A stretch of DNA of 64,000 nt. Origin: Nocardia goodfellowii. GTDB taxonomy: Bacteria > Actinomycetota > Actinomycetes > Mycobacteriales > Mycobacteriaceae. This document shows, in pieces, positions 55,675 through 64,000 of the stretch. The position numbers and the translations under genes were made by a program. Position 1 is the stretch's first letter. Every line of letters starts with the position of its first letter. The notes beneath the pieces are model-generated. The model did not search any database. It had not been told where the DNA came from and was given only the letters and a program-made list of their open reading frames with translations. The stretch lies in NCBI RefSeq assembly GCF_017875645.1, contig NZ_JAGGMR010000001.1:3472001-3536000 (forward strand), in the 5' to 3' direction.

Positions 55675-56559
55675 ATGGCACCCTTCCACGCAGGCGAGCT
55701 CGCCGTGCAACAGCGGATGGGCCAGGCACACATCGCCGAACGTGTCGGGCGCATGATCCGGGCCGAGATCCCCGCGGTGGCAGCGGATTTCCTCGCCGAA
55801 CAGCCGATGGTGGTCCTCGGCGCGGCGGATGCGGCGGGACGGCTGTGGGCAAGTCAGCTGGCCGGTCCGCCTGGGTTCGTGCGTGCCGTAGATCCCGAAA
55901 CAGTCGCTGTCGCAGCCGAACCAACTCTCGGTGACCCGCTGCGCGAGGCACTGCGCCGCCCCGCCCGGATCGGCATGATCGCCCTGCAACCGCAGCGACG
56001 CAGGCGGATGCGGCTCAACGGTCGTGCCGAACCCGTCGCGGAGGGGCTGCGTATCACCACCAATCAGATCTATTCGAACTGCCCGAAGTACATCTCCCGC
56101 CGACAGCTCGAGTCCTACGTGCCGGAGCCGACGCCACCGCGGCACGGGATCGCACTCGACGCGGCGCAGCAGGCGGCCGTCACCGCTGCCGACACCTTCT
56201 TCATTGCCTCCGCCGATGCCGAGGGCAATGCCGACGCCTCGCATCGCGGCGGGAATCCCGGTTTCCTGCAAGTGCTTTCGCCGACCCGGCTGCGTTGGCC
56301 GGACTATCCGGGCAACTCCATGTTCATGACGCTGGGCAATCTGGCGGTCGACCCACGCTGTGGATTGCTGATCCCGGACTGGCGCACCGGCGGCACACTG
56401 CAACTGACCGGCACCGCCGAATTGAACTGGGAAACCGGCGCCTTCGCGGCCGGATCGCAGTGTGCGATCGACTTCACCATCACCGAAATCGTCGAGTCCC
56501 GGGGACCCCTGCGATGGGGTCCGGCGGAACTCTCGCCGGTCAATCCCGTCGTGGAATAG
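55675..56559 (+). CDS. Pyridoxamine 5'-phosphate oxidase-related flavin protein
   Basis: A 294-aa protein with two split-barrel flavin-binding-like halves. The second contains FFIASADAEGNADASHRGGN (about 179-198), PDYPGNSMFMTLGNLAVDPRCGLL and GTLQLTGTAEL, the pattern of PNPOx-like general stress or flavoreductase proteins. It binds FMN or F420 by family analogy; the substrate is unknown. The ATG at 55675 follows AGGAGAG. The DUF1348 gene follows 49 bp downstream. Confidence 0.85.
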   Translation: MAPFHAGELAVQQRMGQAHIAERVGRMIRAEIPAVAADFLAEQPMVVLGAADAAGRLWASQLAGPPGFVRAVDPETVAVAAEPTLGDPLREALRRPARIGMIALQPQRRRRMRLNGRAEPVAEGLRITTNQIYSNCPKYISRRQLESYVPEPTPPRHGIALDAAQQAAVTAADTFFIASADAEGNADASHRGGNPGFLQVLSPTRLRWPDYPGNSMFMTLGNLAVDPRCGLLIPDWRTGGTLQLTGTAELNWETGAFAAGSQCAIDFTITEIVESRGPLRWGPAELSPVNPVVE

Positions 56560-56608
56560 CGGCGGCCGCCCACTGTTCTATCCGAAACCCCCCAAGTAAG
56601 GAATTGTC

Positions 56609-57061
56609 ATGCGACCACCCCTGCCTCCGTTCGACCTGGACTCCGCCATGGCCAAGGTCCGCGCTGCCGAGAACGCTTGGAACACCCGGGATCCCGAACG
56701 AGTCGCGGCCGCCTACACCGCTGATTCGGTGTGGCGCAATCGCGACGAGTTCTTCGTCGGCCGCGCCGCGATCGTCGACTTTCTCACCCGCAAATGGAAA
56801 ACCGAGAACGGATACGCGCTGCGCAAGGATCTGTGGGCCTTCGAGGGCGACCGCATCGCCGTGCGCTTCCAATACGAATGGCACGACGAAACCGGCCAGT
56901 GGTGGCGCAGTTACGGCAATGAGCAGTGGGAGTTCACTCCGGAGGGCCTGATGTCGCGGCGCGAGGCCAGTATCAACGACGTCCGCATCGAGGAGGCCGA
57001 CCGTCGCATCTTCGGCCCGCGCCCGGCCGAGGAGGACGACGCCCCGCTGCCGCAGCGGTAG
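56609..57061 (+). CDS. DUF1348 (NTF2-like) protein
   Basis: A 150-aa single-domain NTF2-like protein of the DUF1348 family ([76 protein letters not shown]). The cone-shaped fold often binds small hydrophobic ligands; no activity is established. AAGGAA lies 7 nt before the ATG. It probably forms an operon with the preceding flavin protein. Confidence 0.9.
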   Translation: MRPPLPPFDLDSAMAKVRAAENAWNTRDPERVAAAYTADSVWRNRDEFFVGRAAIVDFLTRKWKTENGYALRKDLWAFEGDRIAVRFQYEWHDETGQWWRSYGNEQWEFTPEGLMSRREASINDVRIEEADRRIFGPRPAEEDDAPLPQR

Positions 57062-57129
57062 CCCGCCGGGCTTTGCGTGGAGATTGCCGCGTGTCGGGAA
57101 GTCGCGGCGCGTGTCGCGGGGCGCGTCGC

Positions 57130-57157
57130 TTGACTCGAACAGGTGTTCGTCTAATCT
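57130..57157 (+). promoter_or_regulatory. recA promoter with LexA (SOS) box
   Basis: TTGACT (57130-57135) and TAATCT (57152-57157) are spaced 16 bp. The spacer is covered by TCGAAC-AGGT-GTTCGT (57135-57150), which matches the actinobacterial LexA box TCGAAC-N4-GTTCGA at all but the last base. Repression by LexA and induction by DNA damage follow from this layout. Confidence 0.9.
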
Positions 57158-57242
57158 GGTCGCCAGAACTTGTCGGTGCCGCCCTCTAATGTGGGCGCCA
57201 ACCAAGTAACAGACTTAGCCCATTCGAAAAGGGGATCAAGAC

Positions 57243-58286
57243 ATGGCACCACAGGCATACGACCGCGACAAGGCACTCGATCTGGCGCTGGCGCAGGTGG
57301 AGAAGAGCTTCGGCAAGGGCGCGGTCATGCGGCTGGGCGAGGAAGCCCGCCAGCCGATCTCGGTGATCCCCACCGGTTCCATCGCGCTGGACGTGGCGCT
57401 GGGCATCGGCGGCCTGCCCCGTGGCCGGGTCGTGGAGATCTACGGCCCGGAATCCTCGGGTAAGACCACCGTCGCCCTGCACGCGGTGGCCAACGCCCAG
57501 GCCGCCGGCGGCGTCGCCGCGTTCATCGACGCCGAGCACGCGCTGGATCCCGACTACGCCCGCAAGCTCGGCGTCGACACCGACGCCCTGCTGGTCTCCC
57601 AGCCCGACACCGGTGAGCAGGCGCTCGAAATCGCCGACATGCTGATCCGTTCCGGCGCACTGGACATCATCGTGATCGACTCGGTGGCCGCGCTGGTGCC
57701 GCGTGCCGAAATCGAGGGTGAGATGGGTGACAGCCACGTCGGTCTGCAGGCTCGCCTGATGAGCCAGGCGCTGCGCAAGATGACCGGCGCCATGAACAAC
57801 TCCGGCACCACCGCCATCTTCATCAACCAGCTGCGCGAGAAGATCGGCGTCATGTTCGGCTCGCCCGAGACCACCACCGGTGGTAAGGCGCTGAAGTTCT
57901 ACGCCTCGGTCCGCCTGGATGTGCGCCGCATCGAGACCCTCAAGGACGGCACCGACGCGGTCGGCAACCGCACCCGCGTCAAGGTCGTGAAGAACAAGGT
58001 CTCGCCCCCGTTCAAGCAGGCCGAGTTCGATATCCTCTACGGCCACGGCATCTCCCGTGAGGGTTCGCTCATCGACATGGGCGTCGAGCACGGCTTCGTT
58101 CGCAAGTCCGGCTCCTGGTACACCTACGAGGGCGACCAGCTCGGTCAGGGCAAGGAGAACGCCCGCAAGTTCCTGCTGGAGAACGTCGATATCTGCAACG
58201 AGATCGAGAAGAAGATCAAGGAGAAGCTCGGCATCGGCGCCGACCTGACAGCCGAGCCCGCGGCCGAAGTTCCCGCGGACTTCTGA
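57243..58286 (+). CDS. recA: Recombinase RecA
   Basis: Forms filaments on single-stranded DNA for homologous recombination and triggers LexA self-cleavage. The 347-aa protein has Walker [10 protein letters not shown] (about 68-76), Walker [18 protein letters not shown] (about 140) and loops L1/L2 with [22 protein letters not shown]. It is uninterrupted, unlike the intein-bearing recA of M. tuberculosis. A ribosome site (AAAGGGG) precedes the ATG. recX follows after 4 nt. Confidence 0.98.
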   Translation: MAPQAYDRDKALDLALAQVEKSFGKGAVMRLGEEARQPISVIPTGSIALDVALGIGGLPRGRVVEIYGPESSGKTTVALHAVANAQAAGGVAAFIDAEHALDPDYARKLGVDTDALLVSQPDTGEQALEIADMLIRSGALDIIVIDSVAALVPRAEIEGEMGDSHVGLQARLMSQALRKMTGAMNNSGTTAIFINQLREKIGVMFGSPETTTGGKALKFYASVRLDVRRIETLKDGTDAVGNRTRVKVVKNKVSPPFKQAEFDILYGHGISREGSLIDMGVEHGFVRKSGSWYTYEGDQLGQGKENARKFLLENVDICNEIEKKIKEKLGIGADLTAEPAAEVPADF

Positions 58287-58290
58287 GCTG

Positions 58291-59262
58291 TTGAGCGAGC
58301 CGAGTATGGGGCGAGCAGCATCGGACCCGATGTCGCCGAAGGCGGCGTCGGGCGCGAAGCGCAGCCGGCCGGCCGATCCCGTCGCGGAGATCAGGCATCG
58401 GCTGGCCACACTCGGCGTTGATATCGAACCCTTGTCCGGCACAAGGGATCCCAAGCCAGTCCGGTCGGGCGCAGGTGGTAGCGCCGAGCCGGACTCCGCG
58501 GGGACCCGGTCGAGCGATCCCGATCCGCAGCGGGCGCGCTCGACCGGGTTCACGCCCCCGGCCCGGCAGTCCGGCGGGCGAAGGCGCCGCTCTTCGGATT
58601 CCCTCTTCGGAGACGGCGAATCCGCCGGCGCCCGGCGTCCTCGCCGGAACCGGGGACCTCACAGCGCGGATCCGGTGGCGGCCGGATCCGAGGGGAACGG
58701 CCCCGAACCGGGCACCGATTCCGGTCGGCCCCGCAAGGACCGCACCCCGCAGGGCGGGACGGTCGAGCAGGCAAAGGAGGCGTGTCTTCGCCTGCTCGCC
58801 GTCCGCGCTCGCAGCCGCGCCGAACTCGCCCAGCGCCTGGCCGCCAAGGGTTACACCCCGGAAATTACCGAGCAGGCCCTCAGTCGCCTCACCGATGTCG
58901 GCCTCGTCGACGATGCCGCTTTCGCCGAGGAGTGGGTCCACGCCCGCCACACTTTCAGCGGCAAAGGCAAACAGGCCCTGGCCCAAGAACTGCGCCGCAA
59001 GGGTGTCTCCCGGGCCGACTCCGCCCCCGCGCTGGAAGCCATCACCTCCGACGACGAAACCTCCCGCGCCATCGACCTGGTCCGCCGCAAGCTCCGCAGC
59101 ATGCCGGCCACCTTGGATCGGGAGAAAACCATCCGCCGCCTGGTAGGCATGCTCGCTCGCCGCGGCTACTCCCAATCCATCGCCTTCACCGTCGTCAAAG
59201 CCGAACTGGCCGAGCGTGACAACCCCGACTCCGACCCTGAGGACTGGGCGTCGGCCGACTGA
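58291..59262 (+). CDS. recX: RecA regulator RecX with long N-terminal extension
   Basis: Binds RecA filaments and limits recombinase activity. The C-terminal 165 residues are a canonical three-repeat helical RecX (KEACLRLLAVRARSRAELAQ, LSRLTDVGLVDDAAFAEEWV, LVGMLARRGYSQSIAF). About 155 upstream residues are disordered, rich in Arg, Ser, Gly and Pro, so the protein (323 aa from the TTG at 58291) is nearly twice the usual size. ATG codons at 58306 and 58330 are alternative starts. It is cotranscribed with recA. Confidence 0.9.
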   Translation: MSEPSMGRAASDPMSPKAASGAKRSRPADPVAEIRHRLATLGVDIEPLSGTRDPKPVRSGAGGSAEPDSAGTRSSDPDPQRARSTGFTPPARQSGGRRRRSSDSLFGDGESAGARRPRRNRGPHSADPVAAGSEGNGPEPGTDSGRPRKDRTPQGGTVEQAKEACLRLLAVRARSRAELAQRLAAKGYTPEITEQALSRLTDVGLVDDAAFAEEWVHARHTFSGKGKQALAQELRRKGVSRADSAPALEAITSDDETSRAIDLVRRKLRSMPATLDREKTIRRLVGMLARRGYSQSIAFTVVKAELAERDNPDSDPEDWASAD

Positions 59263-59357
59263 TTTCGAGGGAAGTACTGGGGGTTCGGCTTCCGGTGCAG
59301 GCCCGGTATTTCACCTCCGGCAGCCGTCGCGCTGCTGACGAATTGGTCTCGGGCCGC

Positions 59358-60086
59358 TCAGGATTCGCCGCGCTCTATCTGGGCCTGGATGCCGTCGAGT
59401 AAGTAGTCCAAACTTCGGGTGAACGCGCCATCCCAGTCCTCGTCGAGCATGTAGCCGTGCGCGGCGAGCGTGGGGTAGCGGTCGCTGTGCGTGGTGAGGT
59501 GCTGGTGCGCCTGTGCCTGTTCCTCGGCGGGCATGAGCCACCCGGCACGCGTCACCGACGCGCCCATGACAAGGTTGTACAACCCCCAGGTCGCCGCGGC
59601 CAGACGGGAATCGGTCAGTCCGGCGCGAAGCAGTGCGGATTGCAGAAACTCCATGTGCGCCAGGATGTTCGGGCCGATCATGGGGCGCCCCACCAGGGTT
59701 GCCGACCATCGGTGCCGCAACATCACCGTGCGCCATCCAGTGAGCATGGCGGTGATTTCGCGACGCCAATCGCCGGTGTCCTCGGGGCGAGCAATTTCCC
59801 CGTAGATGGCGTCGAGGCATAGATCGAGAACATCGTCTTTGGTGTCGACATGCCAGTAAAGAGTTGTCGAGCCGTGTCCTAGGCGTTCGGCAAGCCGGCG
59901 CATGGTCAGTCGTTCGATGCCTTCGCTGTCGAGCAGTGCGAGCGCTTCCTCGACGATCCGGGTCCGGTTGAGCGTCGGTTCGTCTCGTGGAGTGCGGGCG
60001 GGCTTGAGCCAGACATTGCGGCCCCCCGTTTTCGGGCCCGACTTCCCCTGGGTTGTGATCTGTGTCTCAGTTCGACCCGCTTTCAT
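59358..60086 (-). CDS. TetR family regulator (TetR_C-type)
   Basis: A 242-aa repressor. A basic tail of about 38 residues precedes the TetR helix-turn-helix (about 42-90; LTMRRLAERLGHGSTTLYWHV), and the C-terminal domain resembles TetR_C_1, often found beside drug efflux genes. The ATG at 60086 is chosen. It is divergent from the MFS exporter gene by 72 bp containing a clear palindrome, and probably represses both. Confidence 0.88.
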   Translation of the reverse strand: MKAGRTETQITTQGKSGPKTGGRNVWLKPARTPRDEPTLNRTRIVEEALALLDSEGIERLTMRRLAERLGHGSTTLYWHVDTKDDVLDLCLDAIYGEIARPEDTGDWRREITAMLTGWRTVMLRHRWSATLVGRPMIGPNILAHMEFLQSALLRAGLTDSRLAAATWGLYNLVMGASVTRAGWLMPAEEQAQAHQHLTTHSDRYPTLAAHGYMLDEDWDGAFTRSLDYLLDGIQAQIERGES

Positions 60087-60095
60087 GCCGTCATC

Positions 60096-60147
60096 CTAGT
60101 ACGTTGATCAGGTACTAGACCAACGTTCTAGAGATAGATCAACGTTC
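60096..60147. promoter_or_regulatory. Operator region between TetR and MFS genes
   Basis: A perfect palindrome CTAGTAC-N9-GTACTAG (60096-60118) is followed by two CAACGTTC half-sites at 60121 and 60140, with an inverted ACGTTG at 60101. The cluster fills most of the 72-bp divergent gap. Confidence 0.65.
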
Positions 60148-60158
60148 GAGAGGCGGCT

Positions 60159-61637
60159 ATGAAATCCAGAGCAGAACCCGGCGATCGAGGACGGGTCGGT
60201 CGCCGCGGGTGGTCGCTGGCGGTGATCGCGACAGCGCAACTGATGGTGGTGCTGGACGCGACGATCGTGAATATCGCGCTGCCGTCGGTGCAGGCCGAAC
60301 TGGGTTTGTCCGACGCGAACCGGCAGTGGGTAATTACCGCGTACGTGCTGGCATTCGGTGGTCTCCTGCTCTTCGGTGGACGCATCAGCGGATCGATCGG
60401 GCACCGGCGCGCTTTCGTCATCGGGTTGATTGGGTTCGCGGTCGCCTCGGTAGTCGGTGGGGCCGCCGGTGGTGCGGTGCTGTTGTTCGCCGCCCGGGCC
60501 GGACAGGGCGCCTTCGCCGCGTTGCTCGCGCCCGCGGCCTTGTCGTTACTGACCACGACATTCGTCGAGACACGCGAACGAGCCAGGGCTTTCGGGGTTT
60601 TCGCGGCCGTCGGCGCCGGCGGATCCGCGGTGGGCATGGTCGCCGGAGGGCTACTCAGTGAGCATGCCGACTGGCGCTGGTGTTTGTACGTGAATGTGCC
60701 GATCGCGGCGGTGGCCCTGGCCGGATCCATTGCACTGCCCGGCGATGCTCCACGATCGGGGGTGGGGAGTCTCGATGTACCGGGAGTGCTCGCGAGCGCC
60801 GCGGGCCTGGTGGCACTGGTGTACGCGTGCACGCTGGCCGAGGGCCGTGGTTGGGGCGACCGGGTTGTTCTGGGGCTATTGGTCGGTGGCGTGGCGCTGC
60901 TGGCGTTGTTCGCACTGATCGAGTCACGTACGAGGCACCCGCTGCTGCCGCTGACTGTCGTCGCGCACCGCGTCCGGGGCGGCACGCTGATAACGATCGG
61001 GCTTACCCAGGTCGCCCTGTTCGGCTTCTACCTCTTCATGACCTATTACATGCAGGGAATATTGCGGTATTCGCGGGTGCGGGCGGGTGTCGTATTCCTG
61101 CTCACCGCAGCAGGTATCGCTGTCGGCGCGACGGTTGTCGCGGGACCGCTGTTGTCCAGGATCTCAGCGCGAGCGCTGCTCGTCTCGGGGTTGCTGGTCA
61201 CCGCGGCTGGAATGTCGATTCTGACTCTACTGTCCGCTGACGCCGACCATGTCTTCCTGCTGTTCCTGTTGCCCGCGCAACTGCTGATCGGGCTCGGTCT
61301 CGGCTGTGTCATGACTCCGGCGACAAGCCTGGCCACCGCGCAGATCTCCGCCGCGGCGACGGGTGTGGCCGCCGCGGCTTTCAATGCCGTGCAACAGCTC
61401 GGTGGAGCGCTCGGTACGGCGCTGCTCAACACCGTCGCCGCCACGGGCGCGGCGGCGGCGCTGGTGCGAGATGGCGGCTCGCTGCATGCCGCGACGGTGC
61501 GTGGTTTTTCGGTAGCGCTGACCGTAGCCGTCGGTGTTCTGCTCGTCGCCGCGCTGATCGGCTGGCTGGCCATCGATGAAGAGAAGACCGAGCCCGCAAC
61601 TGAACTCGAGGAAAGCGAGGTCCGGACCCCGGTCTGA
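60159..61637 (+). CDS. DHA2-type MFS drug exporter
   Basis: A 492-aa, 14-helix EmrB/QacA-type H+ antiporter. Helix 1 carries the D1 motif VVLDATIVNIALPSVQ (about 31-46), motif A is LLFGGRISGSIGHRRAF, and motif C-like GAGGSAVGMVAGGLLSEHADWRW is seen in helix 5. It exports drugs or a native metabolite. The ATG at 60159 follows GAGAGG. It is controlled in all likelihood by the divergent TetR gene and is followed by a dioxygenase 42 bp downstream. Confidence 0.92.
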   Translation: MKSRAEPGDRGRVGRRGWSLAVIATAQLMVVLDATIVNIALPSVQAELGLSDANRQWVITAYVLAFGGLLLFGGRISGSIGHRRAFVIGLIGFAVASVVGGAAGGAVLLFAARAGQGAFAALLAPAALSLLTTTFVETRERARAFGVFAAVGAGGSAVGMVAGGLLSEHADWRWCLYVNVPIAAVALAGSIALPGDAPRSGVGSLDVPGVLASAAGLVALVYACTLAEGRGWGDRVVLGLLVGGVALLALFALIESRTRHPLLPLTVVAHRVRGGTLITIGLTQVALFGFYLFMTYYMQGILRYSRVRAGVVFLLTAAGIAVGATVVAGPLLSRISARALLVSGLLVTAAGMSILTLLSADADHVFLLFLLPAQLLIGLGLGCVMTPATSLATAQISAAATGVAAAAFNAVQQLGGALGTALLNTVAATGAAAALVRDGGSLHAATVRGFSVALTVAVGVLLVAALIGWLAIDEEKTEPATELEESEVRTPV

Positions 61638-61679
61638 ACGCACCGGTACGCCAATCCCCAGTTCCAGAAGGAGAAATCA

Positions 61680-62672
61680 GTGAATACCGATATCGATAGC
61701 CCCGCGCCGATCACCATCGTCGACGGCTATGTGCCGGTCATCGACCTGTCCTCGATGCACACCGTCAGCGGCCACGCGGCGATTGCTCAGGCCATCGGCA
61801 CGGCGTGTGCGACCTCCGGGTTCTTCGTCATCGTCGGACATGACGTCAAGCGCGAGCTCATCGACCGCATGTACGCGACGACGCTGGAGTTCTTCCAATT
61901 GCCCCGCGCGGAGAAGGACTCCGTCCTGGCGACAGCCGAAACCGGCGGACTGCGATATCAGGCGGGCAGCGCCGCCAAGAGCATCGGCCGAGACGCCCCC
62001 ACCGACCTGTGCGAGATCTTCAGCTGCAATGTTCTCGGCGACCGCCGCCCCGAATACCGGGAACAGTTCGGCGACGAGCCGCTGCCGTGGACCAGATCCA
62101 ATCGCTGGCCACGCACTCCCACCGATTTTCGCCAGACCTGGCTCGACTACACCGATGCGATGGAGCGGTTGGCCGCGAACCTGATGGAACTGTTCGCCGT
62201 GGCTCTCGGCCTGGACCACGAGTTCTTCGCGGACAAGATCGATCAGCACATCTCGACCATCGTCGCGAACTATTACTACCCGCAGACCGTCGCCCCGTTG
62301 CCCGGTCAGCTGCGCAAAGGAGAGCACACCGATTGGGGCAGCCTCACCATCCTCTATCAGGACGATATCGGCGGCCTGCAAGTCCGCCACGGCGACCGCT
62401 GGCGCGAGGTACCGTTCGTTCCGGGCAGTTTCGTGATCAATATCGGTGACATGATGGCGTTCTGGACCGGCGGTCGGTGGGTTTCCACGATGCATCGTGT
62501 CGGTAATCCCGCGCATGGCGATTCCCCTGCGCGGGTCTCGATTCCGTTCTTCCATCTGCCCAATTTCGATGCGCGCATCGAGCCGCTGTCGGCGCTTCGA
62601 TCGGCCGCGGGACCGGCCACCACAACACCCGGGCAGTGGTACCGGGAGAAAATGGCTGCGATCTACTCCTGA
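61680..62672 (+). CDS. 2-oxoglutarate/Fe(II)-dependent dioxygenase (IPNS-like)
   Basis: A 330-aa member of the isopenicillin N synthase family. The N-terminal DIOX_N half starts VPVIDLSSMHTVSGHAAIAQ, and the catalytic barrel has the iron triad His and Asp in HTDWGSLTILY (about 216-218) and His in STMHRVGNP (about 271). The cosubstrate motif R-x-S is RVSIPF (about 285). It would hydroxylate or desaturate a small molecule; the substrate is unknown. The GTG at 61680 follows AAGGAGA. The gene order suggests one unit with the exporter. Confidence 0.9.
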   Translation: MNTDIDSPAPITIVDGYVPVIDLSSMHTVSGHAAIAQAIGTACATSGFFVIVGHDVKRELIDRMYATTLEFFQLPRAEKDSVLATAETGGLRYQAGSAAKSIGRDAPTDLCEIFSCNVLGDRRPEYREQFGDEPLPWTRSNRWPRTPTDFRQTWLDYTDAMERLAANLMELFAVALGLDHEFFADKIDQHISTIVANYYYPQTVAPLPGQLRKGEHTDWGSLTILYQDDIGGLQVRHGDRWREVPFVPGSFVINIGDMMAFWTGGRWVSTMHRVGNPAHGDSPARVSIPFFHLPNFDARIEPLSALRSAAGPATTTPGQWYREKMAAIYS

Positions 62673-62823
62673 TTCGACGTGGCCGGGTCGTCCTCCGCTC
62701 GCTCGCCGCGGTCGCCGGCCCGGCACACTGCCCTTCCTTCCAGCTGCGAAAACGGCGGCGGGCCAAGGGCTTCGGTAGCGTGGCGGCTGTCAGCGCCTGA
62801 GCGTCTGGGCAGGCGGAGCGGGT

Positions 62824-64000
62824 GTGGGTAGCGAGGTCAGCGTGGGCGAAATCGGGATCGATGAACCTATCAAAATGGTGGGGGGCGATTTTTACGCCGA
62901 TCCGCACCAATATTACGAGCGGTGGCGTGCGTACGGGCCGGTGCATCGGGTGCAGTTCACGCACGGCGTGGCCTGCTGGGTGATCATCGGCTATGCCGAA
63001 GGGCGCTCGGCGCTGGCCGATCCGCGGCTGCGCAAGAACGCCTCGGAGATGTATGAGCTGTTCCGGCGGAAGAACGCGGAGATCCTGACCGACGAGAGTG
63101 CCGAGGCGCTGGGTTCGCACATGCTCAACAGCGATCCGCCCGACCATACGCGCTTGCGAAAGCTGGTCACCAAGGCGTTCACGCCCCGGCGGGTGGCGGC
63201 GTTGCGGCCGCGGATCGAGGAGATCACGGCCGCGCTGCTCGACGAGATGGCCGGGCGCGACGAGGTCGATCTGCTGCAGGCGTTCGCGAATCCGTTGCCG
63301 GTCACCGTGATCTGCGAACTGCTGGGCGTACCGTTCGCCGATCGGGCCAACTTCCAAGCCTGGACCAGAGTGCTGGTCGGTGTGGGCAACAAAAAGGAAG
63401 AGCCCGCCGCGGCGACGCTCGCGATGACCGAATATCTGCGAAAGTTGATCGCCGCCAAGCGTTCACAACCGGAGGCGGACCTGCTGTCCAGCCTGGCGCA
63501 ACCCGCCGAGGACGGTGAGCGGCTCGACGAACAGGAACTGATAGCGATGTCGTTCCTGTTGCTGGTCGCCGGGCACGAAACCACGGTGAACCTGATCGCC
63601 AACGGGACCTACGCGTTGCTGCGCGACCGTGACCAGTGGGATGCCCTGCGCGCCGACCCGTCGGGCATCCCGGCCGCGGTGGAGGAGTTCCTGCGCTACG
63701 AAGGACCGGTCGGCTGGTCCACCGTTCGCTACACCTCGGAACCGATGCGCATCGGCGGCATCACCATCCCGGCGGATGAACTGGTGTACGTCGCGCTGTC
63801 CGCCGTCAATCGAGATCCGGCCCGCTTCGAAGATCCCGGCCATCTCGACGTCACCGCCAATTCCTCCGGGCACCTGGCCTTCGGACACGGCATCCACTTC
63901 TGTATCGGCGCGCCGCTGGCTCGCATGGAAGCCGAAATCGCCTTCTCGGCGCTGCTGCGCCATTTCCCGGACTTGGATTTCGCCGATCGCGCGTTCACCC
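62824..64000 (+). CDS. Cytochrome P450 (3'-partial, cut by window end)
   Basis: Class I bacterial P450 monooxygenase; 392 residues are visible and the stop lies beyond the window. The oxygen-binding helix motif LLLVAGHETTVNLI (about 245-258), ExxR in AAVEEFLRYEG (about 285) and the haem loop FGHGIHFCIGAPLARME with the Cys ligand near residue 360 are intact. PDHTRLRKLV marks the C helix. The GTG at 62824 has GGAG 5 nt upstream. It needs external ferredoxin partners, none of which is in view. The substrate is unknown. Confidence 0.92.
   Translation, partial: MGSEVSVGEIGIDEPIKMVGGDFYADPHQYYERWRAYGPVHRVQFTHGVACWVIIGYAEGRSALADPRLRKNASEMYELFRRKNAEILTDESAEALGSHMLNSDPPDHTRLRKLVTKAFTPRRVAALRPRIEEITAALLDEMAGRDEVDLLQAFANPLPVTVICELLGVPFADRANFQAWTRVLVGVGNKKEEPAAATLAMTEYLRKLIAAKRSQPEADLLSSLAQPAEDGERLDEQELIAMSFLLLVAGHETTVNLIANGTYALLRDRDQWDALRADPSGIPAAVEEFLRYEGPVGWSTVRYTSEPMRIGGITIPADELVYVALSAVNRDPARFEDPGHLDVTANSSGHLAFGHGIHFCIGAPLARMEAEIAFSALLRHFPDLDFADRAFT

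Noticed and set aside
57243..58286. Possible intein in recA as in M. tuberculosis
   Set aside because: The reading frame is a normal 347-aa RecA with uninterrupted motifs and no intein blocks.

Overview
The window is high-GC actinobacterial DNA from the mycolata (Corynebacteriales), most likely Nocardia or a close relative. The backbone follows the gene order known from Mycobacterium: metallophosphoesterase-pptT-truB, mntR, ribF-rpsO-pnp-pepR, dapB, dapA-rnj, ftsK, argA, pgsA, cinA, clgR-pspA-pspM, glycosyltransferase, DUF3046, recA-recX. GTG starts and 1-4 nt stop/start overlaps are frequent, as expected for this group.

Layout. 0-1.7 kb: an ArsP-type permease with its TIGR03943 partner. 1.7-6.8 kb: a compact chaperone-like block, with a GrpE-like gene divergent from a lid-less Hsp70 and a 915-residue fn3-containing partner. 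7-9.6 kb: metallophosphoesterase, PptT and TruB. 9.5-14.2 kb: accessory genes (TetR with DUF4345, hydrolase, EF-hand protein, lipoprotein) and MntR. 14.3-19.8 kb: ribF, rpsO, pnp, pepR. 19.9-26.6 kb: a variable island (ArsR/MFS, pentapeptide protein, glyoxalase, alcohol dehydrogenase, imine-reductase-like enzyme, Phd/PIN toxin-antitoxin). 26.7-28.4 kb: dapB and two conserved genes. 28.4-32.2 kb: three tiny ORFs divergent from a response regulator, a histidine kinase and a kinase-like membrane protein. 32.3-37.1 kb: AlkZ/YcaQ-like glycosylase, ribbon-helix-helix protein, dapA-rnj. 37.1-41.9 kb: secreted proteins, a TIGR03085 protein and ftsK. 41.9-44.5 kb: DUF4352 protein, four packed tRNA genes, a 38-aa ORF and TerC. 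44.5-50.1 kb: YciI, ArgA, pgsA-cinA and the phage-shock operon clgR-pspA-pspM with an MmpS-like gene. 50.2-59.3 kb: PIG-L deacetylase, glycosyltransferase, DUF3046, a TPR-kinase fusion, CGNR/VOC pair, oxidoreductases, and recA-recX. 59.3-64 kb: a TetR/MFS pair, a 2-oxoglutarate dioxygenase and a cytochrome P450 cut by the window end.

How genes work together. The dapA and dapB genes supply two successive steps to diaminopimelate. The rpsO, pnp and rnj genes concern ribosome assembly and RNA decay. ClgR, PspA and PspM form an envelope-stress module. RecA and RecX form an SOS module with a LexA box in the recA promoter. Several local regulators sit beside palindromic operators that they probably bind (10.2, 34.0, 54.7 and 60.1 kb).

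The parts that look least ordinary are the small-peptide/two-component locus at 28.4-32.2 kb, the Hsp70-like block, the tRNA array with a class I tRNA bearing a UAG anticodon, and the TPR-aminoglycoside-kinase-like fusion. No CRISPR array, insertion sequence, prophage or rRNA gene was seen.
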